From Emydura subglobosa (taxonomy: Eukaryota > Chordata > Testudines > Chelidae): 64,000 nucleotides of DNA. Below are positions 57,291-64,000 of this stretch, one piece after another. The notes under the pieces were generated by a model. That model ran no database searches. It saw only the letters and a list, made by a program, of their open reading frames with translations, and had not been told where the DNA came from. The stretch spans positions 58,987,849 through 59,051,848 of the forward strand of contig ML679941.1 of the NCBI GenBank assembly GCA_007922225.1, read 5' to 3'. Both the position numbers and the translations under genes were made by a program. The stretch's first letter is position 1; each line of letters begins with the position of its first letter.

Positions 57291-59690
57291 CTCCCACTCC
57301 CTATCCTGGCCATTCTGGGTGGCGTTAGACGTGCATTGCCTCTGGTCTTGAAAGAAACTGCCTAGATCCCTGACTCCAGGAGAGGGGTTCTCAATGGTGT
57401 TGCAATGCCTAAGTCCTTTTGCGGATTTGGGCATAGGCAGTTGTAGTAACAATATCAGAAATACTTAAATGTTAAGCAGCTTAGACAGTGCCCAAGTTTA
57501 TGAAGAAGAAACCAGATTTTCCCTGAGGTAATGAGGACTCTAGTTGTAACATGCAGAGAGATATGAGAGTGTCCTTTGACTTTAAAGAGTTGAACAAAGC
57601 TATTCAGACATCATATGATACCAGTAGCAGGGGATATTCAAAGCAAGTTGACTGGCAAACAGATTTTTAGCATCTTTCATGAAAAAAGACAGGCACTAGA
57701 AAGTAAAGATAGATAAAACATCATTCATTCTCCACACGTAAAATATCACAGGATCTGGACAGAGTTTGTCAGATTCCATTTGGAATAAAGTCAATGAAGA
57801 AAAATCTTCTAGGATTTTTTTATATTATACTCAAGGGGTGCATACAATCATTATAGCATTATTATTCTGGCAGTTAATTAAAACAGAATAAGATGAGGAA
57901 AAACAATAGCACACCAGATATTAGTATGTTATATTTAATAGGTGTGCAGGAAGTGTAGGTGTCTATCACACAATATCAAATTGTTAAATTATTTCCTTCA
58001 AAATCCTACACTAAGAACATTGTTTGCATAGTGAAACACTCCATAGTCTGGAAAGAAGTAAGTTAATGTTGTATGCACAAGTTTATCCTTCACCCCTGTG
58101 TACTTGCAGTACAGTAATCAATTACACATTTATTTCTCAAATACAATGTGTATCTAAAGAAAAATGGTTGTTTTCCTGCTCTGCTTCTACTAATTTAGTT
58201 GTAAATGTTCCTGAATATCTTTATATGGTCAGAAAAGTTGTTTAGTTTAATTTGGTAATTTTGGCTTTGATCTGCCTGGATCTGCATGTGGAGGAGGGCC
58301 CTCTGTGTGCAAAAGGGAAGGTCAACCCACCTCTGTGGCAGAGTTCTAACAGTCACATGGAGAGTTTTCTGGTAGGGGAGGGGGAACAATGGGCAGCCTG
58401 GGGAAGCTGAGATGCATATCCACTTGTTCTTGGCTCTGAAGATTAGGTTGAAAAGATAATATGGCCTGAGACTGTATAATTCTATGGCTTCTCCCGAACA
58501 ATGGTGGAATTCTCCTTTTTAAGACTTAAATAGACATGATAGAATAACTCCAATGGAGAAACACTACCAAGAAGTTGGGTAGGGGGATGCTAGAGAACCA
58601 CAACAACCAGTCATAACTCCACAGGGATCACCCTGCCTCCTGTGGATCTCAATAGGGGCACTGCCAATTATTGGATGGACTATCAATTATTCTGCTTGCT
58701 GCTTTTACCCATTTCCAGGCCTTTGCAGGAACTTAGCATAACTAGGCAAACCGGGAAAGGGCGGCTAGACAGTGAGGAAGTGAAGTGAGCCTGGCTCTAT
58801 GCGTTCTCTCTCTGAATATACTGGGACAAATGTCTGTGACAAACAAGACGTCTGGATATGTTTTCACTAAATTTCCCCATGCTGACACTTCTATCAGACT
58901 GACTAGCTTAAGACTGCATGCTTAACAATATATATTTTTAGTGACATGTCTCTGTAACTCCTGCTTCTGCCCAGTGATTGATTTATTTTGATCAGCTATG
59001 TAACACTTTTTTTTGATTGACATGTCTCTAACTTTTGAGGTATAAGTGGGAGGTAGCAAGTCTGAGTCAGGCGGATTGCTTCGTGGACACATTTGGAAGG
59101 CTCTCCAGGCACAGATGGAAGGACTAGCTGTCCAGAAATCTGTGACTGATTCACCTGGAGACTGGCTCAGGCTTGTGGGGTAACTATCCAGTTTTTGGGG
59201 CATTCATGACCTATTGTATGTGCTTAAGACTAATAAATGGAGATCTTGGCAAAGACATTCCGATACGAATTGCTGGAGCCAGTAAAGTAAAGCTTTAAAG
59301 TTAAAAGTACAAGATTTTGATTTGTCTGTGTCAGCCACATAGCAGATGGAAATACTGCATTTCCTTTGGTTTATTTCCTGATACTGACTCGCAGAGACTA
59401 AAATTTGCTGGGTCAAGGAACCCTGGGTAACAGATCCCATATGATCTGTGGAGCCTGAGAGTTGAAACTATGGCCTGTTCAATAATCAGGAGAACCCTGC
59501 TCCCAATGTAACTGCTCAGGAGGAAACTTTTGCACCATTTATTGTGTACTTCTCTTCTAGTGACTTTCACTGATTCTGTTTGGCATGCCCAGTAGCACAC
59601 TTGAGTAGAACCTCAGTTCTGTGTATCTTAAGTTGGATGATATACAGTAGTATTAAAGAAATAGGTTGTGATCATGTAATTAAAGACATT
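57291..59690. other. Spacer, no gene recognised
   Basis: AT-rich non-coding DNA. No repeat named. Confidence 0.4.
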
Positions 59691-59782
59691 GGGCCTGATT
59701 TTTCCTCTCTGGACGCTAGTGTAAATCAAGGGTAATGACAATGGAGTTAGATTGATGTAAAACTGGTATAAGAGTAGAATCA
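59691..59782. repeat. Short ggcctgatt-type interspersed repeat, copy 5
   Basis: Left ttgggcctgatttttcc, middle gctagtgtaaatcaaggg and caatggagttag, right gtaaaactggtataag and agaatcag. Confidence 0.55.
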
Positions 59783-60416
59783 GTTTCTGTGATGTCCTGC
59801 ATATGCACAAACTCTGTATTCTTCACTTGAGTATTAAGCCATGCATTTGTAACATTTTCTGAATGTAGTTTTAAAAGTATCTTTTAAAGAGGGAAAAAAT
59901 TATAATATGGAAATATTAAGTACAAAGAACCAAAATACCCTCTCCCAAAAATGTTATTTGCCCACTGAATAAGATATGTCTTTAAATGGTCCACTGACAA
60001 CTGGTTTTGGTTTGTCTTCAGAGATCATTCTCTGAATGGCTTATAAGATAAGTAGTGAAGCATAGATTTCACTAAGATATCAAGTTATATATAGCACAAC
60101 AACCTACCTTAACTGCAAATGTGTTACAAACAAAAAAGCTATAAACTACACCATGCATATTCACAGGCTCATACCTCAGTCAAATCAATGTTTTCCTTCA
60201 AACGCCTAAAACACCTCTCCTGAATAAGGCATCTCCTTACCAAACTTCAATTTTCTGTTCCTATTTCTAGTTCTTTCAATGCTAGAGATGGTCACAAACG
60301 AAATGGGGGGGAAAACATTTTTCACACTCCTTGTAGTCAGAAATGGCTGAGCTATTTTATCATCTTTCCCAAAATTATTCATATTCATGAAGGGATAAGG
60401 CCTGGTGGCTGAGAGT
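59783..60416. other. Spacer, nothing recognised
   Basis: AT-rich, no gene or repeat identified. Confidence 0.4.
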
Positions 60417-60955
60417 TTCTAGAACAGCGGTTGCCAACCTTTTTGAGTGAAAACCCCACTAGTTAACATTGGGTAAAATGTGCACTGCCTCCACCACCTC
60501 CCCGACCCACCCCTTAACCAGCCATAAACACACACAACCCCTATAAATACATAACGATAATGTATTATATAATTTAGCATTACTCTTACATGAATAAGAA
60601 GCTAAGCCTTCCCTGGCGCAGCCACCACCATATGCCCCATGTGGCTCTGCCTCTTCCCATCCTTCACTGGACTGAGGGCAATAGAGGCAGGCTCTGGTGG
60701 GTTGACCAGGGCTGCTGCAGACCCCCACTAGCACAGAGATGCTCCTCTCTAGCCAGGCACCTGGCTGTATGGGGCTGAGGGAGGGGCTTCTCCTCCACTC
60801 CAGCCAGTGCAGAGCTCAAGGCTGCTGTACCTGGTGCGGCACTCGGGGGGCTAAATGACCTCAATATTTCTGAAGCCTCATGGACCCCCTGGAAACTTTG
60901 GTGCCCACCCTCCAAGGGGGTCCTGCCTCCCAGGTTGGGAACCACTGTTCTAGAA
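60417..60955. mobile_element. Non-autonomous hAT element 1, 523 bp
   Basis: Element 60425-60947 with perfect 8-bp TSD ttctagaa at 60417-60424 and 60948-60955. Inverted ends: cagcggttgccaacctttt and (reversed) cagtggttcccaacctgg, the usual hAT terminal motif. The middle is GC-rich and non-coding; open frames there lack motifs. Confidence 0.9.
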
Positions 60956-60956
60956 G

Positions 60957-62199
60957 ATCTAAGTCAGTGGTTCTCAGCTAGGGGTATGTTTACTCTTTGT
61001 AGAGGTATTCCAAGGGTGTTGCAAATTTCTTTTATTTAATTATACCAATGTTAAGAAACTCCATGCAGGATAGGAATATGACAGGCCGAGTAATGGCGGG
61101 AGAATTTGTAAACCTAAGATGGGAACTTTGAATGTGTAATTTTAGTGGCGTCTGCACTGGGACTGCAGTGCCGTGTGCACTCAAGTGGGAAATCAGAGCC
61201 ACCCTATTGGACCAGCTGTGGCTATAAGACTCAGGACAGCTCTGGCTCAGGGCTGTCCTCTCAGGTGGCAGCCTGTGTTCTCCCCTGTTGCATCAGACAA
61301 AGACTAAGAAGAAAAGGATATTAAGAGACCTTACCTGAGTGTGTTCCAGTATCCAGTCATTGCCCATTCCTGCCTTTCCCCATGGTTCCTGCTGTTTCCT
61401 GTTCTCTACCGTATTTCCTCCTGTGTTTCCTCTCTTCCTCCCCGACCATCCTCACCATTATCTACCACCTTGCCTATGTCCTTACCTGAAGCCATGAATT
61501 ATGGACTTTGATTACTAATTGCTCACACACCTCTATCCTCCCAATCTATTGTTGCACTCTGTATTGTTTGGGTCCCTGGGCTTCGGGCCAGCTGGGAATC
61601 TGGTCTGTGTCCCTTATTTCATTAATAAACTGTTTACTTTATTTTAAACCAGTTTATAGTTTCCAAGTGCGTGAGTCCTAGGTGATAGATACTGAGGGTC
61701 TTGAACCTCCAAGGGTCCTTTCTATAAATTTTGAACAAGTTATTGAATAAGTGGATGGGAGAAGGCCCACTGGTTCTGAGAGGGGTAGTGGTGGAGCCTG
61801 GGTTTGTTGTGTTTGCTCTTCCCTTTTTTTGATAACGGGGTACATCAAATCATCTAAATATTTGCCTAGTTTTACAACAGGCTACATAAAAAGCACTAGC
61901 AAAATTAATACAATTTCATACAGACAATGACTTGTTTATACTGCTCTATATGCTATACACTGAAATGCAAGTACAATATTTACATTCCAATTGATTTATT
62001 TGATAATGATATGGTAAAAATGAGCAAGTGAGCAATTTTTCAGTAATAGTGTGCTGTGACACTTTTTTGTATTTTTATATCTGATTTTGTAAGCATGTGG
62101 TTTTTTTTAAGTGAAGTGAAACTTGGGAGTACATAAGATGAATTCGACTCCTGAAAGGGGTACAGTAGTCTGGAAAGGTCGAGAGCCACTGATCTAAGT
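60957..62199. mobile_element. Non-autonomous hAT element 2, 1227 bp
   Basis: Element 60965-62191 with perfect 8-bp TSD atctaagt at 60957-60964 and 62192-62199. Ends cagtggttctcagctagggg and (reversed) cagtggctctcgaccttt. The right part (ggggtacatcaaatcatc from 61837 onward) matches a common turtle hAT MITE as I remember it. The stretch from about 61017 to 61830 does not and is probably a later insertion. No transposase. Confidence 0.9.
61013..61715 (+). mobile_element. Possible LTR inserted in hAT element 2
   Basis: 61017-61711 starts tgttgcaaatttc, ends ctcca, and is flanked by aggg at 61013-61016 and 61712-61715. AATAAA at 61624-61629 and a TATA-like ctataaga near 61223 fit an LTR. Another 120 bp after it are also foreign to the hAT element, so the boundary may be wrong. 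Confidence 0.35.
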
Positions 62200-62661
62200 G
62201 ACTTAGAAGCAGAGGCTAGAATGGAACTGCTTAGAACACTTCACCAATAATAATAATAAAGAAAAGAAATGGTACAAAATTGACATTCAATACGTGAAAC
62301 ACATGGTGAAGACTTAGGGAGTGAACCTCAATCACAAAGATATTAGGGCAATTATAAAGATGCTAATCATTAGAGGGGAAAAAAAACTGTACAAAGTCTA
62401 TTAGTTAGGTCATTGCATGCTTAAAGAACCTCTCACCAACATGCCAATGCTGCAGTATTTTGACCTGCAGAAACTCATAATGTATGAGATGGATGCTTCA
62501 AAGGATGAACTTGAACTATGCATAATCAGCGAGATGGTTGCCTGGTGCTGTATGTGTCCTCAGTAGTTCAGTCACTTGGGCCAAGCAACATTATATGCAA
62601 ATAGGGGACCTGACACTGCTTCCACCTAAATCAAAGTTTCAAGAAACGAAATGCAATGAGG

Positions 62662-62667
<6 letters not shown>
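62200..62667. other. Spacer, nothing recognised
   Basis: AT-rich, includes a short (taa) run near 62250. Confidence 0.35.

Positions 62668-62711
<44 letters not shown>
62668..62711. repeat. (GT)17 microsatellite with (GA) end
   Basis: Uninterrupted GT run at 62668-62702 followed by a short GA run. Likely length-polymorphic. Confidence 0.95.
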
Positions 62712-64000
62712 AACGTAAGCAAAATAATTTATATATTCTAATATGTAAAAATGCATAGAAACAGTAAAATCTTGAACTGTACATGTTTAATTATAAATAT
62801 GAAGAAAACAAGGCCCCATCCCATAACTTTATTTAAATTCAGGAGTTTTGAGGATTTCTCATACAGTATGTAAATTTCCCCTACATTCGATAGTTCATTT
62901 ATTCTGCTTTAGCGCCCTTTCACATCATTATGTTGGTGCAGTGGGCCATAAGGTTGCACTAAATATTTAAACCAGTGGCAGTTAAGATAGATTTGTGTGT
63001 TTCATGTTGATTGAAGGATTTCAAGCAGCCAGAACATAGAGTATACTGGGGAATCTGGCCCATGATGACTTAATTTGAGTGGTATTAATGGGAGTTGTGT
63101 GCAAAATGAGAGGAGAAACACCCTTTTAAAATATATTTGCTTTGTATGTTTATCTTGGCACCCCTTTTTGTTTGCATTAACATTTCAATCCATTGTCATT
63201 TTAAGTTTTTTGACTGCTGAGACAGCAGAGCACAGACACTTTGCAATTAAAGCTGAGTTCAATTGCAGGGTAAATGGAATTTAATTGCACTTTCAATTAC
63301 GTTGTAATAAAAATATTGCTGTGACATACATATATATAATAAATAGCTTATAAGTGTAGTAGGAGCAGATCATGGACATGGTTTATTTCTGTTTTGTTTT
63401 TGTTTTTTTGTTTTTCAATTTCACAGTGAAATTTTACAACTCAGAGGATATGAGCTGGAATTACCAAGCAGCCATTACTTCTACTAGGCTCTTTGCCTCA
63501 ATGAGTATAATCTAAATTAGATCTTGTTACCTCTGCAAAAGTTACTTTTATCTTAATAGTTTGTTGAGTGAAGATGAAATTCTTACTGTGCAAAGGGTCA
63601 GCTCAAAGCTTGTGCACCACTTAAATTCCAGTCACGCTCAATTTTGAAGTCTTAAGTGGGAATTAAAGAGGGTAAACCTTGTGTGTCCTTCTGCACAGGA
63701 GGGAATTTAATCTAGAAGGGGGCAAATGAAAGACAACACTGGGAGTTCTTGATATTCATGAATACTAGCACAGGTTTTATCTCACTGGAATCTAACATAA
63801 TTTTGCAGTGGATATCATGATTTACCAACATTATAGACTTGTCTTACTTTGTCCTTACTGTATGCAAAACAAATAGCATTTGATAAAATGTCTTTGATCA
63901 ATATGGAAAACATTTCACACATCAGATATTGATCACTCACAGTAGCCAAACATAAGAGAAGTTTCTGGGATCAATTAATTATTCCTTGCATTTACAAGGC
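62712..64000. other. Spacer, no gene recognised
   Basis: AT-rich non-coding DNA up to the window end. 63170-63330 is low in repeat similarity with several caatta/taattg motifs and might be a conserved element. Confidence 0.4.

Overview
This window looks like non-coding DNA from an amniote nuclear genome, most likely a turtle. That is an inference from its repeats: many CR1 LINE fragments, an old L2-like LINE, MIR-type SINEs, hAT and PIF/Harbinger elements with precise target-site duplications (TSDs), retroelement LTRs and a Ty3/gypsy-type pol remnant. A crocodilian is the main alternative. I found no exon of a host protein-coding gene, no tRNA or rRNA gene, and nothing bacterial. Every coding similarity I can support belongs to a transposable element, and all of these are damaged.

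Layout. 1-5 kb: a GC-rich hAT MITE, a palindromic Harbinger-type MITE, a MIR SINE, a tRNA-like SINE and a CR1 tail. 5.3-6.4 kb: a solo LTR in minus orientation whose sister copy lies in plus orientation at 41.2-42.3 kb. 8.5-9.4 kb: a MIR interrupted twice by later insertions. 10.7-11.9 kb: CR1. 14.15-18.28 kb: a nearly complete PIF/Harbinger transposon with two convergent genes, a HARBI1-like transposase (+) and a Myb/SANT-like protein (-) with a recognisable intron. 20.4-21.3 kb: an LTR-like block. 28.2-30.7 kb: the longest CR1 copy (-). 31.4-31.9 kb: a hAT MITE. 34.7-35.1 kb: a MITE. 35.4-36.9 kb: L2-like LINE (-). 37-38.1 kb: a 1.1 kb LTR-like unit with 56-bp terminal direct repeats, an acidic ORF and a 44-bp minisatellite. 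39.9-43.6 kb: two internally deleted CR1 copies around the second solo LTR. 48.45-48.87 kb: another solo LTR. 50.15-51.27 kb: a different non-LTR retrotransposon. 53.1-56.0 kb: gypsy-type pol (-) with integrase ahead of reverse transcriptase. 56.1-57.1 kb: two CR1 3' ends in opposite orientation. 57.1-57.3 kb: a foldback of two tRNA-like modules. 60.4-62.2 kb: two hAT elements separated by one base.

The most notable observation is in the Harbinger transposase. A 25-bp segment at 15067-15091, bounded by a 5-bp inverted repeat, reads as nonsense at the first catalytic aspartate. Its reverse complement restores the family motif in frame, so the gene carries a micro-inversion exactly over its active site. 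The remaining DNA is AT-rich spacer without recognised genes. Some of it could be conserved regulatory sequence, which cannot be judged from one sequence.
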